Below are positions 1-13,600 of a stretch of DNA of 64,000 bases, piece after piece. The translations under genes and the position numbers were made by a program. A model generated the notes under the pieces. That model had not been told where the DNA came from. It was given only the letters and a program-made list of their open reading frames with translations, and did not search any database. Numbering within the stretch: the stretch's first letter is position 1; each line of letters begins with the position of its first letter. This DNA comes from Imbricaverruca yamaguchii (lineage: Eukaryota; Arthropoda; Thecostraca; Neoverrucidae), in contig JAOTOL010001460.1 of NCBI GenBank assembly GCA_034440575.1, forward strand, positions 441,501 to 505,500, given 5' to 3'.

Positions 1-1239
1 TGAAAAGTGGGAAAAGGATTTGCTCGAGGGGCGACGGATTCTCGGGGGACCCTCCGTCCCTCATAATTGGAAAACTTCTCCGATCCACCACTATATTTTC
101 GGAGGTCTCCAAAATTGAATGGAAAATGGAGTCGAACTGATTCCATGCCGATGGCTCTCCAAAAGCTATGAGGGTGGTGTGCCTTTCGGCACTGTAGCCT
201 GTAGGTCCCATGGTCAACATTCCACTGATTATGCCGGTGACTATTGACAAACTATTTGGGCCTTGGTGCACACCACAACGAGTGAACTGATGACGATTTT
301 ATCAGTAGGATGATGCGCGTATGCACAACGTCTCAGCCGGTGTTGTGAGTCATGTCAATTTTAAGCTTACCAGGAGGCCCTGGAAGTAGCCATATACTAG
401 TTTCAATGTCACATCTCTTGCAACGCCACTGCACGCAGATGCACCTTAGCCAGAGACTGAATGCCAATAGGCATGTTTGTGAGTTTCACCAAGCAACCTA
501 AAACAGACATTTGTCATTGCGTACTTAAAGTAGATCAGTAGATTGTGGTATCAGTAGATTGTGGAGATTATAGGAAAAATTATCGACGGAAGGACAAATA
601 CGAGACATAATACAAAATCACTCCAGTTGTATTCGCGTATGAACTCGGAACAGCCATTCAGCTAGCAGCTAACAGCTACGTTGGCAATTTGCATTAGGTT
701 ATTGCAACGCCGGTCGAGCATGCATGATATCATAAGCATAAGCAAGTAATTTACAGTACAATTGCAGATAGCATCCGGAGCAATGATCACTAGTCACCGG
801 ATCAGTGGAACAGACTCACTTGGGAGTGGCATTTGATCGAGGACATCGAGGTCATTGGTCCAGCGGTCATTGGCCACAAGTCGAATGGCAATGCGGTTTG
901 GAATAAGCTTGTTATATTAGCACATGACGCATAACAATACCACGGGCTAAGTCAAAGCAACCTTTATAGCATGAAGCGTCGGATCTGATGAATTGCCAAA
1001 ACCATGGAATAACATCCACAACCCAGATGCACATTGGCCATTCCTAGTGGATAAAAATTAGACGAGCAATTATAGTCCGAATACAGGATGCATTGGATGG
1101 TTTAGGATCCGAATGATGGCTTACATCGATCCATGCGTCCTTAAGCCCAAATAATAACAATGGCTGAGGACTAGTGTGTATTTGACACAACATCAACAGA
1201 ATGCTTCAACTGACCTACCTTCAGCAGTCCAGAGATGAC
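1..1239. other. Non-coding, no recognisable gene
   Basis: I see no coding region, RNA gene or tandem array here. Around 1138-1160 is the short string TTAAGCCCAAATAA, which is the 3' end of a dispersed SINE-like family seen again near 40.29 kb and 63.54 kb. The rest is unique-looking AT-balanced sequence. Confidence 0.6.
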
Positions 1240-1540
1240 CAAGATTATCTAGATGATGATCTGAGGGGTAGATGATGATCTAAGCGGTAGAAGATGATCT
1301 GGGCGGTAAATGATGATCTGAGTGGTAGAGGATGACCTGGGTGGTAGAGGATGGTCTGAGCAGTAGATGATGATCTGGGCGGTAGAGGATGATCTGAGAG
1401 GTAGAGGATGACCTGGGTGGTAGAGGATGACCTGAGCGGTAGATGATGATCTGAGTGGCAGATTATGACCTGAGCGGTAGATAATTATCTGAGCGGTAGA
1501 GGATTATCTAGGTGTCAGAGGATGATTTGAGTGGTAGATG
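1240..1540. repeat. Degenerate minisatellite, about 20-bp unit
   Basis: About fifteen imperfect copies built round GATGATCTGAGCGGTAGAG, differing mainly at the tgg/cgg and atc/acc positions. No frame through it looks like protein. It runs directly into the 82-bp repeat that follows. Confidence 0.85.
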
Positions 1541-1621
1541 GAGACGACATGGACGACGGCACCAGGATTTGCTGGCGAGACGTCCTGCACTGCGTGGTTG
1601 GCGCAGTCGTCGGAGTCGATA

Positions 1622-1990
1622 GTGTGGAGGCGGTGACACAAGATCTGGGCGAGGCATGTGCCCGGCTCGGAGAGCTCTGTGTCGCCCCGGGAGGAGACGA
1701 TAGGTGTGGAGGCGGCGACACAAGACCTGGGCGAGGCATGTGCCCGACTCGGAGAGCTCTGTGTCGCCCCGGGAGGAGACGATAGGTGTGGAGGCGGCGA
1801 CACCGGATCTTGGCGGGGAATGCCGGCTCTGAGAGCTCGGTATCCCTCCGGGAGGAGACGACATGGGTGGGGGTGGTGACGTCGGGTATGGGATAGGCAC
1901 CCGGCTTGGAGAGCTCGGTGTCGTCACGGGAGGAGTCGATAAGTGTGGAGGCGGCGACACCAGGGCCTGGGGGGAGCACCCAGCTTGGTC
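1622..1990. repeat. GC-rich minisatellite, about 82-bp unit
   Basis: The string GTGTGGAGGCGG (or a close variant) recurs at about 1622, 1704, 1786, 1863 and 1942. Each is followed by a cgacac..gatctggg segment and ends in gaggagacgata. The first three intervals are about 82 bp and the later ones shorten to 77-79 bp. Short open frames on both strands are products of the repeat. Confidence 0.85.
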
Positions 1991-2329
1991 GGCCCAGATA
2001 GCTCGGTGTCGCCGCAAGAGGAAAGTCGTCGTTTCGCACCCACACTCTGCACCTCGATTTGTTCGCTGACCAAGATCTGAGCAGCTTCGCCACCGAGCAG
2101 GACGAGGTCATGGCTGGGCCACGCAGCGGCTCGACTGCAGCGGCCGGTCATGGCTGGGTGGGAACGAGGAGCCAGGGAAGAGGCCTAACGACGGGACATT
2201 CCAGGTTGTTGAAAAAAGTCTACCCCGCCATCAGACCCCCCTGCAGTGGGGACAACCAACAGTGAGGTAATTTCGGAGCCACCAGGTCACCCTGCAGTCC
2301 CTAGACGCTGAACACCCCGTCGTTAGACA
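1991..2329. other. Unique GC-rich segment after the 82-bp repeat
   Basis: A + strand open frame around 2035-2265 contains an acidic exon-like stretch (residues LDLFADQDLSSFATEQDEV). I could not assign clear splice sites or a family. Elsewhere in this window GC-rich minisatellites abut exons, so this may be an exon or exon remnant of an unidentified gene. The evidence is weak. Confidence 0.2.
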
Positions 2330-2620
2330 CCAAAAATACAGTCACTAGACATCAAGCATAGTCACTAGACACCAAATACACAGTCACTATACACCAAACA
2401 TGCAGTCATTAGACACCAAACATTCAATCATTAGACACCAAACATATAATCATTAGACACCAAACACGCAGTCACCAGACACCAAACACACAGTCACTAG
2501 ACACCAAACACGCAGTCATTAAACACCAAACATTCAGTCATTATACACCAAACATATAGTCATTAGACACCAAACACGCAGTCACTAGACATCAGGCATG
2601 CAGTCAGTAGACACCATGGG
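2330..2620. repeat. Minisatellite, about 20-bp unit
   Basis: About fourteen copies of a unit based on CAGTCATTAGACACCAAACA, with scattered substitutions such as tagacatcaagcata and tatacacca. Not coding. Confidence 0.9.
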
Positions 2621-5600
2621 GTACCCAGGGGTGGCACCCACCACCAGAGGCCCCTGTCAGCAGGCGGGATCGCTCATGACAACCGCCAGGTCAATGACCT
2701 CATAATCAATGAGCATCGGCCATCTCATATCTCGGTAATAGAGGAAATTTGATCTTCTCCTGGGCCCTTCGATCTTACTCGGACCAATTCGGTTCCGCTC
2801 TGGTTTACTTTGATCCTACACAGAGATCAGTTTGATCCAGTCCGCGTTTCTTCAACCGTAACTCAAGACTCTTAGATCCTATTCTGAGACCCTCCGATCC
2901 TGTTCGAGGCCCCACATGAGCCCTTTCTATCCACTCGGACTGTTCGATCGTGCCCGGGGCCGCTTCAATCCTCACTGGGAGCTCTTTCGATGCTGTTTGG
3001 TGCGCCTTCGGTCCAGCTGGGGCCCACTTTGGTCCTGGCTGATCCAATTTGGGGGCCACACATGTTCAGAGGAGACCCTTGGCTGTTAACTCGTTAAATA
3101 GTTAAATCGAATAGGCCCCCTTTGCTTGTGGCGGGTTTGCTCTCCTTTGCTTGCCGGTTTGAAAGTAAGGACGCACACATAAATGCTTAAGTGCTTTTGT
3201 AAGCTTGCTGAGCCGTGCAATATGTAACCAGAAACCCCTCAGAATGTAAGAGTTTCGTGCCGTTCCACCACTTTATTTTGGGGTGAATGTTTTTGGGATA
3301 TTTTTAATATAAAAAAATGCTTTTAAAATCAACTGCTCCAGAGGCCGCCAATCAACTTCCAAAAGGAAGGGGATGCGATAGCCCGTTCATCCTCTCCCCT
3401 CCCTCCACGGTGTAGGAAGGTTAATTTGGTTAATCATTAAATATTTTGTTCAAAGTGAGGTCGGTGGTGTACTGCGAAATATTCCAACAGTTCTATAAGC
3501 ATGGTGGCAAATGTTCATGTTGTCCGTGGATTTTGTCGTGTCGAGAATGCGTACACATAATTCAAGATGGTTTCGGAACACTGAAGTGGTTTAAATTGAT
3601 CCCAAATGCTTAACTGATCTCAATTAACCCAAATGCACATGCTTTGAACTGCTCCATGTAGAGTTGTTTATGTAGGAATTGGAACGTGAATCCAATGGAA
3701 GACTTCTGAATTCCTTCGCATTGACGGAACTGGTTGGCAGCCAGTCTGAGCCCCTCGCACTGACTGAACCGGCTGTTAGTCAAACTGAGCCCCTGGTAAT
3801 GACTGAACTGGTTGTCAGTCAGTCGCAATGTTGCTTAATCCAAGAAGCTGCATCAGTTGCAACAAACAGTCTAATCATTAGCAGACGCTGGCAGGCACCG
3901 TGGCGGTGTTCCTGTACTGTGTACGGTGGTCCACCTCCATCAGGCTACCGGCCGCTGCAAGGCACATCCGTCACGCAGCTGGGCCTCAGCTGCAGAAGCT
4001 GGTCTGTAGCTGTAGACTGCAGGGCTGACCGTGAGAGCGAGACGGCCACCCGCCCCGGCGAGCTGGCCACTTCCGGTCCCGCAGACCAAAACGAGGCCGT
4101 CCATGGAGATCACTATCTGACATGTGCTCAGTACAACTGCAGGCTATTTGGCCGTGCATGCGGGAGTTATTTCGGCGCCCAAGGGACCGGGTGTGTCTGA
4201 AGTGTTGACCCGGTGAAGCCGTGCAATGATGCGGGGTATGCTGGAACCCAACAGCGCATGGCGAGTGGTCAAGAGAGCAGTATGTTTGCAGTTCAGGCAC
4301 AATGTGGGTGAAGGGTGGGGTTGGGATAGGTTAGGCTTGGATTTGGTTTTTCTGCAATGCTTACTGACATGGTCATAGACGCCACCACGAGGAGGATGGA
4401 CCGGTGGCGGCTCCCAGCCCACACCTCAAAACATTGTGGCTCAACTCCCGGAGCTGTGTGGCAACATAGCTTTGTTTGATCTTGACGATGGCTTGCTGAT
4501 TTCGTTTTAAGCGGATGGCAGGCTGGATATCTTATCCATCCCTGTAAGTGGCAGCCAGAACATTCCAACGTCATTTCAGAACATCCTCGGATTGCATCCA
4601 GAACAAACAACCAACGGCACGCCGCCTCAGTGCGTCGGCCCGTCCGCTGCAGGATGCCCCACCTAGACTGATCCCTGGCGGCGCCACTGGCAAAACAGGC
4701 CGGCACACCAGCAACACCGCCCTCTGGCGTGTAATTCACGGCCGACACTAATCCGGCGCGCACGCTCCGGCGCCAGTCGGTGCCGTGACGTCACTAAGTG
4801 CCATTCTGAAGCAGCTGTCGAGATTACGTCAACTGTCGGTGGCATGAGCAGCGCATCGTATGCACAGTCCTATTGCACCTCCATGAGCCGTCAGCTCACG
4901 CAGAGGTCATGCCAGCTTGGTGTCTCGTGCGGATACGTAGTGCATTGACATCGACGCGCGTACATTCAGTCGGAGATCTTGTTATCGTTGAGATTCAAAT
5001 ACGCCCCTTTGTGAGTACTTGATAATTATAACAAGGAAGTTCAAGTTATGGTAATATTGGAACTATCTCGAGATGAGATGTAGGTAGTTCATATGTCTCT
5101 AGCAGCAGGCCTTGAATATTATCGATTGTTCTACTTTTCACCAGTTACGCGTATTAGTATTCACATCCGCTGCATGTTGTCACAACCGTGCCAAATTCGT
5201 GGAAATGAGCAATCGTCAAAACCAAGTTGGTAATAGCGACGGTCAGTACGAAGCATGGTAGTTCCTCCATAGTCCATCTAAAGCACGAAGTACACTACGA
5301 TAAAGTATGCTATTGGTATATCTTCTGAGCATTACTTTGCATAAATGTTGCAAACTCACATTTCTGAGATGTGTGTTTCAGTTCGATACCAAATAACCCG
5401 AAAATGCTTCAACCCTAAACAAGTCGCACATTTCCTTAAGCGCAAGCATAGATAGGCAGAAATATACGTACGTAATGGACATACGATTTTTCACTCTTCT
5501 TAAAAAAAAATCCGCGCATATGGTGTACCGAGTAGTTTGGTGCGTACCTTCTAATATTATGCTTTGATTTCAACTGTATAATGAAACAAAGCGACATGTG

Positions 5601-5755
5601 TTGGCTTGCAATGATTTGTTCATTCACTGTTGATTATACCGAATCAGTTGATTTATGAATACCAATTATTTTCATCAAGACGTAGGCATGCGAGGTAATA
5701 CTCGGAACTGTTGTTGCATTTGTCAAGTCATGCTATTGTTCGATTCTAGGACAAA
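2621..5755. other. Non-coding; weak 30-bp periodicity at 2.75-3.06 kb
   Basis: Between about 2750 and 3060 a loose repeat of roughly 30 bp, with cores such as tcgatcctgttcg and ttcgatcttactcgg, produces a low-complexity open frame on the - strand. The remainder to 5755 shows no gene, RNA or element that I recognise. Confidence 0.5.
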
Positions 5756-5759
5756 TGTC

Positions 5760-6945
5760 CATGAAGAAAAATGTACGTATGGTGGATGTACGTATGGTAG
5801 ATATACGTATGGTATATGTATGTACGTATGGTAGATATATGTAAGGAAGATGTATGTATGGTAGATGTACGCATGGCAGATGTGCGTACGGTAGATGTAC
5901 GTAAGTAAATGTACGTAAGCAAACGTACGTAAGCGCAGATGTACGTATGGCAATTGTACGTAAGCCTAATGTAAGTAAGCGCAACTGTACGTATGACAAA
6001 TGTACATATGCGCAAATGTACGTATGCGCAAATGTACATAAGGGCAAATGTACGTATGCGCAAAAGTACGTAAGCGCAAAAGTACGCAAGCGCAAAAGTA
6101 CGCAAGCGCAAAAGTGCGCATACACAAATGTACCCAAGCGCAATAGTACGTATGCGGAAATTCACGTAAGCGCAGAAATACGCATGCGCAAATGTACATA
6201 TGCGCAAATGTATGTATGCACAAATGTACGAAAGTATAAATGTACGCAAGTGTAAATGTAGGTATACACAAGTGTACGTAAGCGCAAATGTACTTAAGCG
6301 CAAAAGTACGTAAGCGCAAATGTACGTAAGCGCAAATGTACGTAAGCGCAAATGTACGTAAACGCAATTGTACGTAGGCGCAAAAGTACGGAAGTGCAAA
6401 TATACATAAGCGCAAATGTATGTAAGCACAAAAGTACGTAAGCTCAAATGTACCTAAGTGCAACAGTACGTAAACGTAAAAGAATGAAAGAGCAAATGTA
6501 CGCATGAGCCAATGTACGTACATTTAGGCATACGTGCCTTTGCGTTTAGGCATACTTGGTGAGATGCATATTTCATTCGTACATTTTCGCTCTCACGTAC
6601 ATTTTCCACACGTAAATTTACACTTAAGTAAATTTGGTATACGCACATTTGCGCATACGTATTTTTGCGCATACGTACATTTGCGCTTACGCACATTTGC
6701 ACATACGTACTTTTGCTCTTACGTACGTTTGCGCTTACGTATATTTCGCTTACGTACATTTGCGCTTATGTATATTCGCGCTTACGTACATTTGCGCATA
6801 CGCACTTTTGCGCAAAAGTACACTTGCCACGCGTGCATTTGCGCTTACGTACAATTGCCATGGGTACATCTGCGCTTACGTACATTTGCGTACGTACATC
6901 TGCCATACGTACATTTGATTTACGTACATTTGTCCGGTTACCCTA
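5760..6945. repeat. 16-bp satellite arranged as an inverted pair of arrays
   Basis: From about 5760 to 6520 the sequence is a degenerate tandem array of GCGCAAATGTACGTAA. From about 6590 to 6945 the same unit continues in the opposite orientation (TTACGTACATTTGCGC). About 70 bp of unrelated sequence separates the arms. The left end also has variant units of the atggtagatgtacgt type. Long open frames rich in Tyr, Val, Cys and Thr on both strands come only from the repeat. Confidence 0.92.
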
Positions 6946-9719
6946 TTGTTCACCTGGTTGTACAGTCTTGCAAATTTGGATGCTTCAGTTTCCTCAGTCT
7001 TTGCCTCGTCAAGCTTTTTACGGGGTCTGGTTTCCTCGGATAGTGGTTTTGTATTCGTGAATGGGTGCGGTCACCAGTGCAAATTATTTAGACTAGCCCC
7101 TGATGATGAGCCCGGAATGCTAGTCCTTATTGACCACCTATCAGCTCTGAACAGATCATTTTGATTTCACTTCGTGGGTGTCTGAACACCACCAGTGGCA
7201 GCCATCCATACCCCTCACTCTAGTAAATGCCAGAGCTCATCTAACCCGCACCAAACTTAAGGTTCTTGGATCTGAGCCTGTTCGGGAAGCTCTGTTCAAT
7301 ACAAAATATGGTTAGAAGAGATGTAGATTTCTCACCAATGACAATCCCTAGCCGTTTTTCATTTATTATCTCTATGCTCAAGCTTCGTCTCCTGATGAAG
7401 GCTAATTTTCTCACATGTCTTAGTTGTGTTATTAGGAACACCTTTTATCAGTTGGGAGATGATTAAATTCCAGTGGAATTTCGTGATGTAATTTTCGACG
7501 TAGTTTTTGTTACAAATAATATTTATCGCCAATAATGTGAACCGTAAATGGAATCGTGGAAAAATAAGTGTTCAGTCGGCCTTTGGTAATACTATGGAGT
7601 TCCTTTCCGTTGCCTATTTTTCGGATCCCTCGCGAAGTTGACTGTGGCATCTTCACTATGGAGACAGATTCATCAAGCTTATCTGTAAGAACCTTGGCAG
7701 AATCCAAGCTGCCGACTTTCCATCGTTGCGAAGGAGCATTTTCGTCGGACGGTGGGAGATCCACGATAAACGTGTTGACAGTCAAGGTATGCCATTCAAC
7801 GTTAATGTAAATTGGAAGAAACTTCATGTTCATGCAATGGTTCCTTTTTCCGTGATTTACCCGCGATCGTTGTGCAATCTGCATAATGTCCCGACAATGC
7901 AGTATGTGGAGGATATACTCACATTAGCGTTGAGCCCGTGGTAGTAACGGTGTTGTGTTTGATATACAGAATTGTGTAACTGGTATATTTGGCTACGTCA
8001 ATCAGTAGACTACGCATTGGTGCGGCCGAACGTCTCGTGACAAAGGGGTGTTGTACTTTTATAAGCTAGTTAATGTGCTGGTGACTTCTGACAAGTACTT
8101 GTTTGTGCAATACCAATGGTCAATGCGCAGGGCAGGAAGAAGCCGAATCACTTCATACTAGCGGACAGGTTAGAAGTGTTCAAACGTCCGCCTTTTAGTC
8201 TCAGAGAGAACAGTTAACGTTAGACAAGAGTGCAAGCACTGTGAAAGAGCCCACCATCTCTTGCGGGAAGATGGGAAGATGGGAAAACCTTATCGGGGAA
8301 ATTCCCATGCATCCTTGTGTCCTGCTGTTATCATAGTTTTCAAAACTTTACTGTTGCCGATTTCGGAATGTGCTCTATGCTTTATGCTCGTTAGTGGCAG
8401 TGCAATGCTCGTTAGTGACAGTGCAGGATCATAGGAGATGGGGTTGTTGCAACCACCACCCTGTATTTTTGCAGCATGAATAAAAAACAGCTTGCGCGAA
8501 TGTGCTGAATTTTGCTGGCTTATTTATTCATTGTGCACCTTTTAATATGCACTTTTTTTTAGATGAAGGTGAAATCCTGCTAAAAGTTGCACTGAAAGAT
8601 GGGAGCGGGACACGCTTGTTCCAATGTGGAGGTGGAATAATGCCTCCCGTAAAAAGTTGTCATTTTTCTCTTAGGCACTATGGGTATTTTTTTCAGGAAA
8701 ATTCCATCATGTATCCCTAACACTAGAGGTCAGTTACACCTGAATACATTATTGTGGAGATGGCAAAAAGTAGTTGGGAGGCTGGAAGAAGGTTGTGTTT
8801 CCTCTGCCTCTTCCATCATCCCTCAGAAGAGTCACTGACAGCGAAGTCAATGCCCATTGGATAAGAGGGAACAGCTTTGTGCTACCACCTGTGCAGAGAG
8901 GTGAGAGCCGTTCCATTTGACGATTAGTGCAGAATAGAACCGATTATCAGGCGACAATATAAATTACACAAGATAACGCTTTGTCTTTCACAAGGCCATG
9001 TTGCGTTTGTGCTTAAGGCGGGCGCAATATGTGTTCTCGCCGCAGTTTGCCGCTATTCAGTGGCATTGCATTCTCTGTCACTGGACTCTTACTGTCTGCT
9101 CAACCGCCTGGGTACGTACGACAAAGGAGGCCACCGGCAGTGGCTCGCTTCCTATCCGCTCCATGTCATCGACAGTGGAGTGTTCGGTCGCTAGCGGTTC
9201 GGTGATCGTCTCCTTTTCCCACTCGATCATTGCTTCGTACGAAGTAGCATCGAAGTTGACTTTGTTAATTATGTAATCCCGCACTGTCCCCTCCACGTGG
9301 TGCAGCTTCCTGCGGATCAGCGGGCGGGAAGCAGCTCTCTCAGCGTCAGCGTCGTTTTCGGCGGCAGTCAACGAGACAGCTTCCTGATGGAACCGATATG
9401 CGCTCGGCTCAATTACCGGTTTCACCATCAGCTGGGAAGTTGTCTCAGGCTAATCAGCATTTTGTTTGGCCCATTTTTGCAGCGGCTGCACCTCCTTATT
9501 GTTAACCGCATTGGAGCGTAGTCACGCACAATGAAAGAGACGAGCTCGCACGGAGCCTGGCTGGGCGTGGGCATGGCGATGCAATAACAACACGGAGAAT
9601 GCCAATCTGTCGTCCTTACTTTGTTTTTCAACATCGTTAGGCGTCATGAGCGAACATACTACCGGTGGCGCCTCTGGTGGTGGCTTTGTGAACGAACACT
9701 ACCAGAGTGGGTTGGTCTG
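6946..9719. other. No assigned gene; possible decayed coding pieces
   Basis: No family could be recognised. Two short open stretches look more protein-like than the background. One lies around 7660-7940 (+) and includes residues VNVNWKKLHVHAMVPFSV. The other is at 9078-9428 (-) and is listed separately. Neither has supporting splice signals that I can defend. The rest is unremarkable. Confidence 0.4.
9078..9428 (-). CDS. Unidentified 116-codon open frame, possibly a mobile-element fragment
   Basis: An uninterrupted - strand frame, rich in acidic and basic residues without simple repetition. It contains residues RDYIINKVNFDATSYEAMIEW and ITEPLATEHS in a balanced composition, unlike the repeat-derived frames elsewhere. 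I do not recognise the family. It has no visible partner exons, signal peptide or membrane segment. It could be a fragment of a transposon protein or a chance frame. Confidence 0.25.
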   Translation of the reverse strand: MVKPVIEPSAYRFHQEAVSLTAAENDADAERAASRPLIRRKLHHVEGTVRDYIINKVNFDATSYEAMIEWEKETITEPLATEHSTVDDMERIGSEPLPVASFVVRTQAVEQTVRVQ

Positions 9720-10518
9720 ATTAATGCTATATTCTAGTTTCTAGGGAAGGTGCAGGCGATTTCCAATGGTTAAATTTGAACAACATTGAAACAAGCTCTC
9801 TTATGATGCGTAGTTCATTTTATTTCAAATCATTTCACACTGTCACTTGGCCGTTAAATTGAAATTAAAGCAATTGGCCATCCAATATCTTGTGATAAAT
9901 GCGCGTCACGCATCTTCTGTGTGATGTGCTGACAATTTCCAATGTTCTTAACGAAACTAAAATCGAGCGTGCTACATTTTTGTATCATCTTGAATAACTT
10001 CCATGAAGGTTTAAGCCTGTCACTTTTACACTCAATTCCGGAATTTGTGTTACACATTATCACATCGTACTACATTAAATGGTATATTAGATGTCCTACA
10101 TTACCGAATTAATAGACAATGGTCTCAAATAAGCCGGCATAAAATCAGCTGTCTTTTGATGCCATGTTCAACTGCTTTTACAGATAGCTAACCCTGTCAT
10201 TTTTGCACTCAATTCAAAGTTTTTTGTCGGAAATTATCACATTCTACTCCTTCAAATTGAATATTGGATGTTTTACATACGCGAATTAATTTCAAATGGT
10301 CTCAAATAAACTGGCATAAAGCCAGCTACCTTCTGATGCCATACTCGACTACTTTTGTGCACATTTAATCCTGTCATTTTTGCACTCAAATACACGATTC
10401 CTATCTCAAATTATCACATTGTATTACTTTTACCATAAATGTATTTGTATATGAGATGTTCTACATTAGCGAATTAATTTCCAATGGTCTCAAATAAACC
10501 GCCATAGAATAAGCTGCT
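9720..10518. repeat. About 177-bp satellite, roughly five monomers, left part
   Basis: The string ATTTCCAATGGTCTCAAATAA or a variant recurs at about 9760, 9935, 10111, 10288 and 10476, so the period is 175-188 bp. Each monomer also carries ctgtcatttttgcactcaa and a tatcacatt..tac segment. The last monomer is cut at about 10518 by a LINE and appears to resume at about 15650 (agctttctgatgtcatactgg). Confidence 0.8.
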
Positions 10519-10626
10519 TTAGACATAAAGACATAAAGACATAAAAGATCAGTGCAACTCTGAGCCACAAGGGCCCTTCTTGGTTGCACTCTGTACACTG
10601 AACCAGTTGCCCACCAAATCTGCCAA

Positions 10627-13600
10627 TCAGCCCTCCCTGTAATACTGAAAAGCAAGCCCTCTATTCTTATAATGATTGTCTATGCTGTTTTTAAAGATTT
10701 TCAATGTGCTGCTACTGACGATGTTTTCTGGCAGCTGGTTCCAGTGTTCCACTACCCTGTTGGTGAAGAAAGTTTGCCTTAACCTTGTTCTGCTGTGGTT
10801 AATTTTAATTTTGAATTTATGACCTCTAATTGCATCATTTCTGTTAAATTCAAACATTTCCCCAAGGTATCCCCTCTCCAGACCATTGACAAATTTAAAG
10901 ACCTCGATGAGATCTCCTCTCAGCCTTCTATATCTAAGTGAAAACATATTCAATTTCTTCAATCTTTCCTCATATGCCAGGTTGCTTATGCCATTAACCA
11001 TTTTTGTAGCCCTCTTTTGTACTCTCTCTAAAAGCCAACAATCTTTTTCATAGCTAGGAGACCAAGCTTGGATGCAGTATTCCAAATGTGGCCTGACGTA
11101 TGCACAGTAAAGCTTCCTGATCACTTCCTCACTTCTGTATGATACATTCCTATTTATTGCCCCGAGCATTCTCAGTGCCTTCTTCCTGGCTTCCTTGGTC
11201 TGTTCTGATGCCCCCAATTTTGTGTTTAGAATAACACCTAAATCCTTCTCCTGTTGAGTCACTGATAGCACTTGGCCACCCATCAAGTATGGAGCCTTCA
11301 TATGCTGCTTACCTACATGCATGATTTTGCACTTATCAAAGTTAAATTTCATTTGCCATTCTTCGGACCACTTCACAAGTTCGTCTAAGTCTTTTTGCAG
11401 CGAGATATGCTCATCCTGACCTGTTATTGCCCTAAAGACCTTCAAATCATCTGCAAATTTCAAAACTTTACTGCTTAGGCCACTTTCAATGTTATTTACA
11501 AATATAATGAACAGTAATGGCCCTAGTACTGACCCCTGGGGGACTCCACTAAGAACATTTTGCCATGATGACTTTGTACCATTTAGCATCACTCTTTGCT
11601 GTCTATCCGAAAGCCACAACTCTATCCATTTTAAGATGCTACCTGCAATACCATGGGACTGAAGCTGTATCATTAACCGTTTATGGGGTACCTTGTCAAA
11701 GGCCTTACTAAAGTCAAGATATGCTACATCCACCTGATTTCCCTGATCAAATTGTTCTGTGGCGAAGTTCAAAAAGTCCAAGAGGTTTGTGAGACACGAT
11801 CGTCCTTTTCTAAATCCATGTTGAGTATCTTGAATCAATCTGCTACCTTCCAGATAACTAACTATTCTATCCTTGATAATTGATTCGAGTACCTTGCAGA
11901 CTAGGGATGTGAGACTTATTGGCCTATAGTTTTCAACTTTCCCTCTTTCTCCTTTCTTGAAAATAGGAACTACATTTGCCCTTTTCCAATCGGTTGGAAT
12001 TTCATTATGTGAAACTGATCTACAAAATATTATACTAAGTGGAAATGCCAGTTCCTTTTCAGTTTCCCGCAACACCCTAGCATAAATATCATCAGGTCCT
12101 GCTGCCTTATTTGGCTTTATTTTCCTGATATGATTGTAAACAACATCACTACCAATGAAATCAACATCATTTGTCAGATCCCATGTATCTGAACTATGGT
12201 GTACGGTCGGCAGATTGGTCATATCTTCCAATGTAAACACTGATTTGAACTGCTTGCTCAGCTCCTCAACCATCTCACTATCCTCACCCAATGTAGTCCC
12301 GTTTACTTCCAGTGGACCAATTGTGTTAGAAACTTTACTCAGCTTGTAGAAACTAAAGAACTTTTTACTGTCCCCATTACAGTTTCTAGCTAAATCCAGT
12401 TCCTTTGCTCGCTTTGCTGCTCTGGTTTTTTGCTTCACAGTGTCTCTAGCTTTTCGATACGCCTTTAGATTAATGACATTTGAGGCTTCTTTAAAAACTC
12501 TAAATGCAGTTTTCTTAGCCCTAATTGCTTTTATCACGTCTGGTGTAAGCCATGCTGGCTTTCCTACCCTTCTTTTGCGTCTTTGCTTTTGGGGGACATG
12601 TCTAATCTGAGTTTCCTTTAAGTAAGATTTGAACTTTTCCCACATTTCACAGGCATTTAAATTGGAGAATTCTTCTTCCCATCTGATGGCACTTAAAGCC
12701 GCTCTCATGCCGTTAAAGTCTGCTTTGTTGAAATTTGGAACCTTTACCAAATTATCCTTGATAGTTTCCCCTACATGTGCCTTGAATCTAACTATGTTAT
12801 GGTCACTTTTTCCCAGAGTTTCGCCTACAGTCAAGTCTTGAACCAAGTCACTTGAATCCGAGAATACAAGGTCCAAGAATGAACCATGCCTGGTAGGTTC
12901 CGATACAAACTGGTGTAAGAACAGGTCCTCTTCAAGGCATTTCCTGAACATTTTGCATGGTGGGGAGCCAACACCAGCATTTTCATAACCTTTTAGATTA
13001 AAGTCACCGAGAATAAGGCACTTCCTCTTAAAGTTTCTACTGATTTCCTCACAAATCACCTTGTCAAGCTCCAGTTGCTGAGAATGTGGCAGGGTTCCTG
13101 ATCGGTAGAAAGCTCCTATCCTAAGAGTATTGCTGTTGCCTTTTCCCACAGTGACATCAAGCCAAATGGACTCCACAGACACATTTTTATCCCCACCTGC
13201 TACTTTTTGAGAACTGAATAAGCTATTCACATAGAGCATTACACCACCCCCTTTCATTGCTGGACCCCTATTGCACGAAAACATATTGTATCCCTGGATC
13301 TCATAGTCCTGTAAGTTATCTCCAAAATATCCTTCACTGACCCATGCCTCCGTAATGCAAACAAAATCCGGTTCCTCCTCAGCAACATAACACTTGAACT
13401 CATCAAATTTGGAACGGATACTCTGAGCATTAAACATCATACACTTAACAAATGCTCCATAACCACCTTTGGCTTTTTCATATTGAGGAGTTCTTTTATC
13501 ACTAGATGAACTATAACTCTGTCCCCTTGAGTTGCTGCTGTCCCTATTTGCAGACTTTGAGGTTATATTGCCTTGGCTGACACTATTGGAATATTCCTGA

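Noticed and set aside
5733..6759. Long Tyr/Val/Cys-rich open frames on both strands (up to 233 codons)
   Set aside because: Products of the 16-bp satellite without any other coding evidence.
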